From positions 558,001-622,000 of the forward strand of contig JAJDEB010000036.1 of the NCBI GenBank assembly GCA_029260015.1: a stretch of 64,000 nucleotides of DNA, read 5' to 3'. A model generated the notes under the pieces. That model ran no database searches. It saw nothing but the letters and a program-made list of their open reading frames with translations, and was not told the origin of the DNA. Origin of the DNA: Phycisphaerae bacterium (GTDB taxonomy: Bacteria > Planctomycetota > Phycisphaerae > UBA1845). Both the position numbers and the translations under genes were made by a program. Below, piece by piece: positions 44,336 through 52,813 of the stretch; position 1 is the stretch's first letter; each line of letters begins with the position of its first letter.

Positions 44336-45106
44336 TTGGCGAGTGGATCAAACGTCGAAAGCGCCCAGCCACCGGCTAAGGTTCCAGGCGACGTGCGCTC
44401 TGCGTATGTTCAACTCGATGAAATCCTCCAGCAGCCTTTGTATCGACGGTGGGAATTAAGAGAGCGGCGGGCCAACTCGGAGTCGCGAGACTATCCGGTG
44501 CTGAACGCCGCTGGCGAACTATTGAAGGAAATCAACTCAAGCGTTGGGAGTCTGCTCAAAAAGATTTTCAATAATTTGCGTTTGCCGCGCGTCCCGGGCT
44601 TCTCGGGTGGTTCGGGACTGCTGGGTTTGTTGGAGATACTTGTTTGGGTCGCTGTGGCTATCCTGGTTGTCTATGTGTTGGTGCTGCTTTATCGCGCATT
44701 TTTGCAGCGTTCCAGGACGATTCCCACTGCGCGGATACTCAGTCGCGAAGAGATTCGCAGTGCACTCGAACAAGGAGACGCGTTGGCATTGGGCGGGTCT
44801 GCATGGCTCGACGAGGCCCAGCATCTGGCACAAGCCGGTGAGTTCCGAGCGGTCTATCGGGCGATGTACCTGGCGCTACTTTCGGGATTGCATCGAAAAG
44901 GACTCATCGAGTTTCGGCGCCAGCGGACCAACTGGACCTATGTATCTCGATTTCGAGGTGACGAAAGCGATCGCTCTGTGTTTTCCGAACTGACCGAGTT
45001 GTTCGACGAAGTCTGGTATGGACTCAGAGGTGCCGCCCATCGCGACATCGATGAGTTGCGGGAGAAAGTGTCGAACCTCGTGGGTGAGGAAGTGATCGAT
45101 GCCTAG
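44336..45106 (+). CDS. DUF4129 membrane protein
   Basis: 256 residues from the TTG at 44336. A central membrane helix (GLLEILVWVAVAILVVYVLV) is followed by the DUF4129 domain with RAVYRAMYLALLSGLHRKGL and RTNWTYVSRF, then ELTELFDEVWYGLRGAAHRD. The reading frame is open upstream of 44336 and would encode FVIILTLQIFLLSLASGSNV, a signal-peptide-like stretch overlapping the end of the previous gene, but no ATG, GTG or TTG precedes it. So either the protein has no cleaved signal or it begins at a non-standard codon. DUF4129 proteins cluster with transglutaminase, MoxR and DUF58 genes. It overlaps the DUF4350 gene by eight bases. Confidence 0.8.
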   Translation: MASGSNVESAQPPAKVPGDVRSAYVQLDEILQQPLYRRWELRERRANSESRDYPVLNAAGELLKEINSSVGSLLKKIFNNLRLPRVPGFSGGSGLLGLLEILVWVAVAILVVYVLVLLYRAFLQRSRTIPTARILSREEIRSALEQGDALALGGSAWLDEAQHLAQAGEFRAVYRAMYLALLSGLHRKGLIEFRRQRTNWTYVSRFRGDESDRSVFSELTELFDEVWYGLRGAAHRDIDELREKVSNLVGEEVIDA

Positions 45107-46538
45107 ACGATTTATCTTTTGGATAAGCGTCTTGTGCATCGCGGGGTCGGTGTGGGCGTTCTACTCGATGGCGTCGTACGCGAGTCGCGGCGGCGAAGAA
45201 GCGCCGCTGTTTTCCGTCCGGCGTTATGACCCTTACGGGGCGGCTGCGTTTTACGAACTCTTGAAACGCCGGGGCGCAAATGTCTCGACATTGGAAAATT
45301 CGCGGATTCCCGCTGACGATTCGCCTGACGATTCCGCGTCCATTTTGATTCAAATCCTCGACAGCAGCGCCGCATATGTTAAGAGCGATATACCCGTTGA
45401 ATTCGAACACGCTGGGCAACCCAAACTGAATCATCTGCTTCTTGATGAGTGGATGAAAAAAGGAAACACGGTCATCCAGTTCTGTGCGGTTCGCACCGAC
45501 CTCATGCGCGTCTGCGGAGTGCCCAACTTCGAAGACGACAGCAATCGCTATCAATCATGGCAAAGCGTCGAGAAACTCATGCGGTCTGGCAAAACGCCAG
45601 ATGAGCTGAACTGGACCCCAGACGTTGCAACCGTATTGCAGAGTGGCGCCGAGAATGTACTTACGCCAGTATCCAACCCAACGCTGTCGATTCATTTGCC
45701 ACGGGAACTATCAAATGATGCCACTTCGACTTGGACGCCCCTAGCCACCTCCGATGCGTCAAGAACCGTGATGGGTGTCAAGAAAGTCGGCAAGGGTCGC
45801 CTGATCGTCGTGTCGAGTCCGGCACCGGTTCTCAACGGTTGGATCAATGAAGAAGGCAATTTGGCAGTCATTCTGTCACTGCTGGGTGATGCCGACACAA
45901 CTGAATCACCGCGCATCTTGATCGACGAGTGGTCGCACGGGTTCGGTCATGGTGGAACCATCGTCGCGCTGATTGCGCGCCTTGGTTTGCTTCCTGTTCT
46001 GGTGCAATTCGGATTGGTCATTCTGCTTTTCGTTTGGAGTTCGCGCGGTGTTTATGCGACGCCGTTGGAGCACAAGGTTCGCCGTCGATCCAGTGTGGAA
46101 CAGGTCGCGACGCTTGGGCATTTGTATAGTCAGGTACTTCCTGCCGACGAACTCAAAGCCAGAACCCATCGCGAAGTGCGCCGGCGCATCGCCGATGCGT
46201 TGGGTTGTCGTGTATCTCAACTTGAGAACCGACTGGCTAAGTTGGACGTGGACGTCAGGGAAAAAGCGGACGGCCTGCTCTCGGGGAGTTTCCCCAACGT
46301 TGATGCATTGACGAATCCGACCGAACAGCACGCCCGTTGTCATCGATGCGGTTACAATTTATTCGGTAACACGTCAGGCGTTTGTCCCGAGTGTGGCAAT
46401 CGCATCAACACACTTGATCAGCAGGTGCACCAATCCGAAGCCACCAAAGGACAGGCAGCATCAAACAAACGGATCGAAACCGACATGCGTCGGGTACTCA
46501 CCCAGACGTTTGAATTCACAAGGGAGTTGAAACATTGA
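45099..46538 (+). CDS. DUF4350-type membrane protein with C-terminal zinc ribbon
   Basis: 479 residues. A signal-anchor (FIFWISVLCIAGSVWAFYSM) opens the DUF4350 domain, which resembles the unknown-function GATase-like domain (YDPYGAAAFYELLKRRGANV). A membrane segment (LIARLGLLPVLVQFGLVILL) lies near residue 300. A cytoplasmic helical part follows, then a zinc ribbon C-x2-C-x(11)-C-x2-C (CHRCGYNLFGNTSGVCPECG) near residue 418, a fold inserted in many planctomycete proteins. The stop overlaps the TTG start of the MoxR gene. Confidence 0.78.
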   Translation: MPRRFIFWISVLCIAGSVWAFYSMASYASRGGEEAPLFSVRRYDPYGAAAFYELLKRRGANVSTLENSRIPADDSPDDSASILIQILDSSAAYVKSDIPVEFEHAGQPKLNHLLLDEWMKKGNTVIQFCAVRTDLMRVCGVPNFEDDSNRYQSWQSVEKLMRSGKTPDELNWTPDVATVLQSGAENVLTPVSNPTLSIHLPRELSNDATSTWTPLATSDASRTVMGVKKVGKGRLIVVSSPAPVLNGWINEEGNLAVILSLLGDADTTESPRILIDEWSHGFGHGGTIVALIARLGLLPVLVQFGLVILLFVWSSRGVYATPLEHKVRRRSSVEQVATLGHLYSQVLPADELKARTHREVRRRIADALGCRVSQLENRLAKLDVDVREKADGLLSGSFPNVDALTNPTEQHARCHRCGYNLFGNTSGVCPECGNRINTLDQQVHQSEATKGQAASNKRIETDMRRVLTQTFEFTRELKH

Positions 46539-47509
46539 GCCAGATCACTGGACCCGACTTGAATATTGTACGCGATCGCCTGGTTGAAGTGCGCAACCAG
46601 ATTTGCCAGGTTGTGCTTGGGCAGGAGGCGATGCTCGAACAGATGATGATCGCGCTGCTGTGCGGTGGTCACGCGCTCGTCGAAGGTGTTCCGGGAACGG
46701 CTAAGACGTTGTCTGTTCGCGTTCTGGCGAGGGTGCTTTCCTGCAAATGGAAGCGCATCCAGTTCACGCCCGACCTGATGCCGTCGGACATTGTCGGCAC
46801 GAATGTTTTCGATATGTCGAACAACTCGTTCTCTCTGCGGCAGGGCCCGATCTTCACCGACCTGCTGCTGGCCGACGAGATCAACCGCGCTCCGGCGAAA
46901 ACACAGTCGGCCCTTCTAGAGGCGATGAGCGAGCGACATTCGACCATCGACGGGACGCGCTACGAACTCTCTGAAATCTTCACGGTGTTCGCGACGCAAA
47001 ACCCGATCGAGTTCGAAGGCACCTACCCCCTTCCCGAAGCGCAGCAGGATCGTTTTCTCCTCAAAATCAAGGTAGGTTACCCCGACGAGCAAGCCGAACT
47101 CAGCATCCTTCAAGCATACGATTCGGGCAAGCCGCTTGATCATCCTGAGACCGGTCAGTTGCGACCCGTGATCAATGTCGACGAACTGTTAGCCGCCCGC
47201 AACGCACTTTCCAGCGTTAAAATCGAACCGGGAGTCCTGCGATACATTCTGTCTATCGTGCGCGAAACGCGAAACCACGACTCGGTCCTGGTCGGCGCAA
47301 GCCCGCGCGGGTCCATTTCGCTTCTGCTCGCCAGCAAAGGACGAACGCTGCTGCATGGACGGGACTTTGTCACCCCTGATGATGTGGTGGCGATGACCGA
47401 ACCGGTGCTTGGGCATCGCATCACCCTCGCTGCCGACGCCGAGATCAGCGGTTCGACCACATCCGAAGTGTTGCAATCGATACTCGATAAAATCGAGGTG
47501 CCGAGGTGA
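46535..47509 (+). CDS. MoxR-family AAA+ ATPase
   Basis: 324 residues, starting at TTG that overlaps the previous stop (TTGA). Walker A EGVPGTAKTLSVR, Walker B LLLADEINRAPAKTQSALLE, sensor 1 FATQNPIEFEGTYPLPEAQQ, then DRFLLKI and a C-terminal lid with HDSVLVGASPRGSISLLLAS. MoxR ATPases act as chaperone-like factors with vWA or DUF58 partners. The DUF58 gene follows with a GTGA overlap, and DUF4129 and DUF4350 lie upstream, so the cluster forms one transcription unit. Confidence 0.95.
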   Translation: MSQITGPDLNIVRDRLVEVRNQICQVVLGQEAMLEQMMIALLCGGHALVEGVPGTAKTLSVRVLARVLSCKWKRIQFTPDLMPSDIVGTNVFDMSNNSFSLRQGPIFTDLLLADEINRAPAKTQSALLEAMSERHSTIDGTRYELSEIFTVFATQNPIEFEGTYPLPEAQQDRFLLKIKVGYPDEQAELSILQAYDSGKPLDHPETGQLRPVINVDELLAARNALSSVKIEPGVLRYILSIVRETRNHDSVLVGASPRGSISLLLASKGRTLLHGRDFVTPDDVVAMTEPVLGHRITLAADAEISGSTTSEVLQSILDKIEVPR

Positions 47510-48816
47510 TCGTTCCGGGACGGGCGATGATCTTCATTGCAGCCGCCATCGGTGTAGGTTTGCCGATAATTGTCTTTCGCCCCGAGGTTTGGGGACTGGC
47601 TATCCTATGCGACATTCTGCTCGTGATTTTGTTTCTGGTATTTGCCGCACGTTTGAAAAAAACGCGCGTTCTTGTCGAGCGTGAACAATGGACACGACTT
47701 GAGTTGGATTGCTATAGCGAGTTGGTGTACCGCATCGAAAACGCCAGCGCAAAAAACGTCGTCGTCAACATACGCCAGAGCTGGCCAAAGTCGTTTGATG
47801 CCGACACTGATTTGATCGAAGTTGCTCTCGAACCTTATCAGGTCGTGCGGGCTGCGGTAAGGGTCACGCCGCATCGGCGCGGGCGCATTCGCGTACCCAC
47901 CGCCAACGTGGACATTCGCTATAGCCTGGATATTGCCCGGCGGCGTTGGGCGATCGACGACGATACCGTCATGTCAGTCTATCCAAATCTACGGACAGTC
48001 GCCCGCTACGACGCCCTTCAGCGACACCGCGCCCTGCACCAGATCGGCATTCATCAAAGACGACAACGCGGTGCCGGTCGTGAGTTCGATCAATTGCGCG
48101 ATTACCTGCATGACGACGATTACCGCAACATCAACTGGATGGCCACCGCCCGCCGGGCAAGCCCGATCGTCAACGTCTATCAACCCGAGCGGAGTCAGGA
48201 CGTTCTCGTGTGTCTGGAAACCGGCAGGATGATGGGCAATCCGATCGGAAACACGACCGCACTCGATCGGGCTGTCGATGCGTCGATCGTGTTATCACAT
48301 GTGTGCGCCCGCGCCGGCGATCGGTTGGGCCTCGTCCTGTTTCGCGACACGGTCACCCAGTTCATCCGCCCGTCGGGTAGTCCGGCGATTGCGAAACGGG
48401 TGATGGAAACGTTGGTGGACGTGTCAGCCGAAGGTGTGTTTCCATCGTACGCGGCGCTCGTTTCTGCGCTTCGGGCCAATCAAAAGAAACGCAGCATGAT
48501 TTTTCTGTTTACCGATTTGAACGATCCGCAGTTGGCGTCGAACCTGCGCGACGTCTTACCGTTGATCAGTCGCCGCCACATTTTCGTCGTCGTGAGTGTG
48601 TTCGATCAACTGATGGATCGGGTCGCGTCGGGTCCGGCACCGGATCGCAAAAGCCTCTATCAGATTCACGCAGCCCGCCGCCTGGTTGAAGAACGCAAGA
48701 CGCGCTTGCGCGAATTGACGCGGGCAGGCGTCCAGGTGCTTCAGGTTGATGTGAATTCGATTTCGATCGACGTGATCAATACGTATTTGTCGATCAAGTC
48801 TCGGCAACTTTTATGA
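47506..48816 (+). CDS. DUF58 / von Willebrand-like membrane protein
   Basis: 436 residues, starting at GTG overlapping the MoxR stop. Two hydrophobic N-terminal segments (AAAIGVGLPIIVFRPEVWGL, ILCDILLVILFLVF). A beta-rich domain precedes the DUF58 motif GREFDQLRDYLHDDDYRNIN then WMATAR. A vWA-like region carries VCLETGRMMGN, DRLGLVLFRDTVTQF and FLFTDLNDPQL. Expected partner of the MoxR ATPase in the inner membrane. It overlaps the opposite-strand SpoIIM gene by 23 bp at the 3' ends. Confidence 0.9.
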   Translation: MIVPGRAMIFIAAAIGVGLPIIVFRPEVWGLAILCDILLVILFLVFAARLKKTRVLVEREQWTRLELDCYSELVYRIENASAKNVVVNIRQSWPKSFDADTDLIEVALEPYQVVRAAVRVTPHRRGRIRVPTANVDIRYSLDIARRRWAIDDDTVMSVYPNLRTVARYDALQRHRALHQIGIHQRRQRGAGREFDQLRDYLHDDDYRNINWMATARRASPIVNVYQPERSQDVLVCLETGRMMGNPIGNTTALDRAVDASIVLSHVCARAGDRLGLVLFRDTVTQFIRPSGSPAIAKRVMETLVDVSAEGVFPSYAALVSALRANQKKRSMIFLFTDLNDPQLASNLRDVLPLISRRHIFVVVSVFDQLMDRVASGPAPDRKSLYQIHAARRLVEERKTRLRELTRAGVQVLQVDVNSISIDVINTYLSIKSRQLL

Positions 48817-49846
48817 CGTCGGCGGTCAGTTCGTCCTCGTCATTGTCGATTGGCTTGATGGGCATGTTGCCCAGGTAGAACAACAACAATACAAAAAGCC
48901 CAGCTGCGACAAATATTTTGATCGAGTAGGGCAGCGTCGGCTCGTTGACCTGACTGAATCCCCCTTCAATAAAACCTGCCAACACAAGGAGGGTGGCTGT
49001 ACCTGTTAGCAATCGGATCAAGCGTGGTCGCAAATCCGTGAGTTGATCGCGCAGCGTGCCGCGATCTCGTCGAAGCTGTGCCCGGGCGATGATCAGACCC
49101 GCCGCCCCTGCAAAGACGACGCATGGGAGTTCGATCGAACCGTGTGGCCCCACCCAGGCGACAAAAAACACCAGCACGTTGTCCATCTGATACATCGCCG
49201 CAAGACTTCCGACCATCGCGCCGTTGAAAAAAAGCAAGGCCAAGGTACCAATTCCAAAGGTAAACCCCAGAGCAAAACAGAGAATGGATACGCGAATATT
49301 GTGCGTGAAGAGAAACGTCGAGAACATGACGTACATGTTCGATCGCCCGACTGGACCTTGCGGACCATTCTTTTCCTCATCCTCCAAACGCACCACGCGC
49401 TGCGCGGGGGTCTCATGCAGGTGTTCTGCGGGCAGAAAAAGTTCGGCGACGCTCGTATCGGCACGGGTACTGAAAAAACCCAGCAGCGCCCCCGCCGTCA
49501 TTGTTAATGCCGACAAAAGAACCAGATGGTAGTGACGGCGAATCTCGCCTGGAAACTCATGTCGCATGATCTCCCACCAGCGACGCCAGACGGACGGATT
49601 CCTGTTGACCGAGAAGATGGCATAAGCCCGTCCGACCAGACTCTCCAGATATTCAAGAATCGCCGGATTACCGGAGCGGGTTTGAATGAGGTTGAGATCA
49701 CTCGATAACAGGCGGTACAATGAAAACAGTTCGTCCGCCTCAGACACGCTCAGAATGTCGGGCCCTGTCGCTTCAACTCTTTCGAGCAGCGTATTGGTTC
49801 GCTCCCAACGATGCCGGCGTGAATTGACAAATGCCTCAATATCCAT
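48794..49846 (-). CDS. SpoIIM-family (stage II sporulation M-like) membrane protein
   Basis: 350 residues with five to six membrane segments, including HLVLLSALTMTAGALLGFFS, LFTHNIRVSILCFALGFTFG then IGTLALLFFNGAMVGSLAAM. The SpoIIM/DUF95 signature FFVAWVGPHGSIELPCVVFA is well conserved (helices around HGxxE). The N-terminal 110 residues (VNSRRHRWERTNTLLERVEA) are cytoplasmic and helical. In many bacteria DUF95 genes accompany RDD, MoxR and DUF58 genes; here it faces them and overlaps DUF58 by 23 bp. No sporulation is implied. Confidence 0.9.
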   Translation of the reverse strand: MDIEAFVNSRRHRWERTNTLLERVEATGPDILSVSEADELFSLYRLLSSDLNLIQTRSGNPAILEYLESLVGRAYAIFSVNRNPSVWRRWWEIMRHEFPGEIRRHYHLVLLSALTMTAGALLGFFSTRADTSVAELFLPAEHLHETPAQRVVRLEDEEKNGPQGPVGRSNMYVMFSTFLFTHNIRVSILCFALGFTFGIGTLALLFFNGAMVGSLAAMYQMDNVLVFFVAWVGPHGSIELPCVVFAGAAGLIIARAQLRRDRGTLRDQLTDLRPRLIRLLTGTATLLVLAGFIEGGFSQVNEPTLPYSIKIFVAAGLFVLLLFYLGNMPIKPIDNDEDELTADVIKVAET

Positions 49847-49963
49847 GAGTGGATTTTGACAAGGCCGATTGGGTGCGTCAATATCAATCGACTATTGGTT
49901 TGCCTATCCATCGGTAGTAGTATGATGATACTTCGGAAATGCGATTTGCTTCAATGAGCGTCG

Positions 49964-50719
49964 ATGATACTGCATCAGATCACAACACCTGAGCAAGTTG
50001 CGTTTCACTATCCAATCGCGGGGTTGGTCTCCCGTGGGATGGCGTGGTGTATCGATCAATGCATCTTGACGTTCGTTGCTGCGGTCATTTTTTTGAGCAT
50101 GGTCAGCATTGACTTGTTTCTAGGGTATGCGCTGTTCCTCCTGGGCAAGTTTCTTCTCGATTTCGGATACTGGACCTGGTTTGAATTGCGACGATCCGGA
50201 CAGACGCCGGGCAAGCGAATGATGAAAATCGGCGTCATGTCTGCCAGCGGCGGGCGGCTGCGATTCGTCGACGTGATGACACGGACGTTGCTGCGATTTG
50301 TGGACAACCCGTTCCTGTTGCCATTTTTTGGGGTGGTGGGCGGATTGGTGGCGTTGATTGATCCGCTTCACCGACGCCTTGGAGACATTGCCGCGGATAC
50401 GATCGTCGTGGAGTTTTCGTCGAAGTCCTTGCCCAGTTCGATCCTGAAACAAAGGGGACGGGCGAATTCATTTGCGGACAGCGGTGCGATCCGCCAACGA
50501 ATCGTGTCGCGGGTAACCCGCGATGAGCGCGACATTATGTTCGACTTGATGCATCGAAGAGACGGCTTGCACCCAGACACTCGGGAAGAACTGTTTCATG
50601 ATGCGGCTGAATATTTTCGCATGCGTTACGCACTACCGGAAGATGATGATTATCTAAGTGACGAGCAGACGGTGCTTAACCTGGCATTGGTGATTCAGGA
50701 CACGAAGTTCGTGGGCTGA
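49964..50719 (+). CDS. RDD-family membrane protein (first copy)
   Basis: 251 residues. The RDD domain spans residues 15-145 with several helices and the signature GLVSRGMAWCIDQCILTFVA, then the GQTPGKRMMKIGVM loop and RRLGDIAADTIVVEF. The Arg-Asp-Asp style is partly degenerate. A cytoplasmic helical tail of about 100 residues (SILKQRGRANSFADSGAIRQ...RRDGLHPDTREELFHDAAEY) is not part of RDD. It starts 117 bp from the divergently oriented SpoIIM gene and probably begins a separate operon of the remaining four genes. Confidence 0.88.
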   Translation: MILHQITTPEQVAFHYPIAGLVSRGMAWCIDQCILTFVAAVIFLSMVSIDLFLGYALFLLGKFLLDFGYWTWFELRRSGQTPGKRMMKIGVMSASGGRLRFVDVMTRTLLRFVDNPFLLPFFGVVGGLVALIDPLHRRLGDIAADTIVVEFSSKSLPSSILKQRGRANSFADSGAIRQRIVSRVTRDERDIMFDLMHRRDGLHPDTREELFHDAAEYFRMRYALPEDDDYLSDEQTVLNLALVIQDTKFVG

Positions 50720-50740
50720 CGAATTTGAAAGGAATGTGTT

Positions 50741-51430
50741 ATGGCAGACTTGGAAACCGGCGGACCTCCTGGAACGAGTCAATGCGAAGTCACCGGGAAG
50801 TGGGTACCGGACGACGAATTGATCACCATTTCGGGCAAGCGTGTCTGTGCTGAAGGCAAAGCCGAGCTTCTCGAACGGTTGCGAAGCGGTGAGGCGATGC
50901 CCGGTGAGATGGAATGCCCAACGGTCATGCGGCGGTTTGGTTGCATGTTCGTCGATGGTCTTGTTCTCGGGCTCATCGGAATGGTCGTAGGTCTGGTGTT
51001 TGGGATCGGTGGCGTCGGTTTGTTTGGCGGAGCAACACCAACCGGCATCGGTGCGTTTACCATCCTCTTTCAGGTTGTCTTTGGAATGATTTTGCCCGGG
51101 GCGTACTTCATCGGATTTCACGGCAAGTCCGGTCAAACGCCTGGCAAAAAATCGGGCAAGCTCAAGGTTGTTCGCGAAGACGGTTCGGACATTGATTACA
51201 CCATCGCGTTCTGGCGTTTTGTCTGGTATCAAGGTCCGAGTATCCTCGCCACGATGCTCACTTTGGTTGTGACAGCTTCCAGTGCGGGTGGGACGCTGGT
51301 CGCAGCCATTAGCGCTGCGAGCGTGATCTACTATCTGGTCAATGTACTCGTTGCGTTGATGGATCGCACCAAGCAGCGGGCCATTCACGATCGGATGGCC
51401 GGCACCCGCGTGATCAGGGTAGACGAATAA
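50741..51430 (+). CDS. RDD-family membrane protein (second copy)
   Basis: 229 residues. The N-terminal 45 residues include CEVTGKWVPDDELITISGKR then VCAEGK, a short cysteine pair motif (C-x(19)-C) that may bind a metal. The RDD domain follows: MRRFGCMFVDGLVLGLIGMV, a hydrophobic helix, SGQTPGKKSGKLKVVREDGS and KQRAIHDRMAGTRVIRVDE. It lies 21 bp after the first RDD gene. Two different RDD proteins in tandem suggest paired membrane subunits. Function unknown. Confidence 0.85.
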   Translation: MADLETGGPPGTSQCEVTGKWVPDDELITISGKRVCAEGKAELLERLRSGEAMPGEMECPTVMRRFGCMFVDGLVLGLIGMVVGLVFGIGGVGLFGGATPTGIGAFTILFQVVFGMILPGAYFIGFHGKSGQTPGKKSGKLKVVREDGSDIDYTIAFWRFVWYQGPSILATMLTLVVTASSAGGTLVAAISAASVIYYLVNVLVALMDRTKQRAIHDRMAGTRVIRVDE

Positions 51431-51502
51431 GATGCCTTTGAATCGAAATCGCAGAAGGCTTAAGGCTGAAACCAAGAGCGTTCCAATGTTGGTTGCTGCC
51501 AC

Positions 51503-52159
51503 ATGAGCGACACCGGAACGACTCCAGACTTAACGATTCCAGACGTGACGACTCCGGACTTCCTGTGTCCGAATTGCATGATTTCGCTCGACCTTGTCGA
51601 AGGCGAAAAAACGCGCTGCCCCAACTGCGCGTGGGCCGGGACCGTCTGGCATTTTAATCCGTTGGAACTCAGCGTGGAGTCCGGTCAAGCTGCACTGGCC
51701 GACGATGCCACCTGTGCGCACCATCCGACCAAACGAGCTGATGCCGTTTGCGAAGGAACCGGTGACTTCATCTGTGCGTTGTGCGCCATCGAGCATGAAG
51801 GCACGGTGTACAGCGCCGAATACTTGAACACTGCCGGTGCCAAGATCATCGCGAAGGGATTCGATCGACGGATTGATCGGCCCGACAGCACGCTCATACT
51901 TTATATGGGATTGTGTTTTGTTCCATATGTAAACGTGTTTTGGTGGGCAGGTTGGCCGGTGTGGACGACTTTGGGTTGGATCAAACTATTCAAAGCGCGA
52001 CGACATGTCGCAGAAGACCAAATTCTGGCAAGGCTGGTATCACCCACGCGAATCATCATCATCGGAATCCTGTTCGCAATTACGACCTTGCTTTTCATTG
52101 TTGTGACATTTTACTTCCTGTTGTTCCTCGCTGGCGTATGGGCTGAAGGGTTTGACTAA
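51503..52159 (+). CDS. Zinc-ribbon and B-box-like membrane protein
   Basis: 218 residues. A C-x2-C ribbon pair at the N-terminus: FLCPNCMISLDLVEGEKTRC then PNCAWAG. A second Cys/His block has ATCAHHPTKRADAVCEGTGD then FICALCAIEHEGTVYS, B-box-like, similar in style to the 43181 protein. Two to three membrane helices close the protein (LYMGLCFVPYVNVFWWAGWP, IIIIGILFAITTLLFIVVTF). Together the two zinc folds and membrane part suggest a cytosolic sensor or scaffold at the inner membrane. Unrecognised family. Confidence 0.72.
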   Translation: MSDTGTTPDLTIPDVTTPDFLCPNCMISLDLVEGEKTRCPNCAWAGTVWHFNPLELSVESGQAALADDATCAHHPTKRADAVCEGTGDFICALCAIEHEGTVYSAEYLNTAGAKIIAKGFDRRIDRPDSTLILYMGLCFVPYVNVFWWAGWPVWTTLGWIKLFKARRHVAEDQILARLVSPTRIIIIGILFAITTLLFIVVTFYFLLFLAGVWAEGFD

Positions 52160-52215
52160 ATTGGATATCAACCAGAAAAATCAGGCAGCAACAAGCAAAC
52201 ATTCGCGAGAATTCG

Positions 52216-52767
52216 ATGGCAGTTGACCTTAAGATCCGAAACAGTTTCGGCAGCACGAGTGTCTTACTCTTTGATGACCACCTCGTTCAGCTGGAACATT
52301 CCCACACGAGCGACCGGGTTCGACGAATTCGTTTCGATCGCATCGAGAGCATTGTCCATTGGCGCGTCATTCCCCTGGGACGCGCAGTTCTGTTTGGGTT
52401 GTTGTTAGGCATTCCGGGAACCGCTTTAGCATTAGCCTCCGATCCAATTGCGCAGTTCCTTGGCTTCTTGATATTGGGCATCATGATGGTGATCGTCGGT
52501 CGCTACCTGTACTTCAAGAAGTCCAATATCAAAATCACCCGGGCGGGACGTGACTATTCGATCACGGGCATCGTCTCTCCCAGAAAAGTTCAAAACCTGA
52601 TCGAAAAACTGGAATCGAACATTCGCCGGGTTCAACAGCGCCCCACCGAGCCGACGATCGAAGTCGACGAAAATCCTGACGTTGACGATACACCATTTGT
52701 TGAAGAATCGACCTCTGATCGCGCCGGTTCCGAGTATCAAGAAAAGGGGCAGAGCCCCGGAGATTGA
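52216..52767 (+). CDS. Small membrane protein, unknown
   Basis: 183 residues. A hydrophilic N-terminal segment (FGSTSVLLFDDHLVQLEHSH), two adjacent helices (PLGRAVLFGLLLGIPGTALA, QFLGFLILGIMMVIVGRYLY) and a cytosolic C-terminal part with GIVSPRKVQNLIEKLESNIR then an acidic tail. The central layout resembles a pleckstrin-homology-like membrane protein (bPH type), in which the segment before and after the helix hairpin forms the PH fold, but this is not certain. Last gene of the MoxR-locus series before a terminator. Confidence 0.65.
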   Translation: MAVDLKIRNSFGSTSVLLFDDHLVQLEHSHTSDRVRRIRFDRIESIVHWRVIPLGRAVLFGLLLGIPGTALALASDPIAQFLGFLILGIMMVIVGRYLYFKKSNIKITRAGRDYSITGIVSPRKVQNLIEKLESNIRRVQQRPTEPTIEVDENPDVDDTPFVEESTSDRAGSEYQEKGQSPGD

Positions 52768-52786
52768 TTCTCCGAAGCCCTGCCCC
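52746..52786. terminator. Shared bidirectional terminator
   Basis: GGGGCAG...CTGCCCC enclosing GGAGA...TCTCC lies between the convergent ends of the 52216 and 52814 genes. There is no long T-tract on the plus strand, so efficiency is uncertain. Confidence 0.55.
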
Positions 52787-52813
52787 TGTGTTCAAAAGAT
52801 CATCCTGTCAAAA

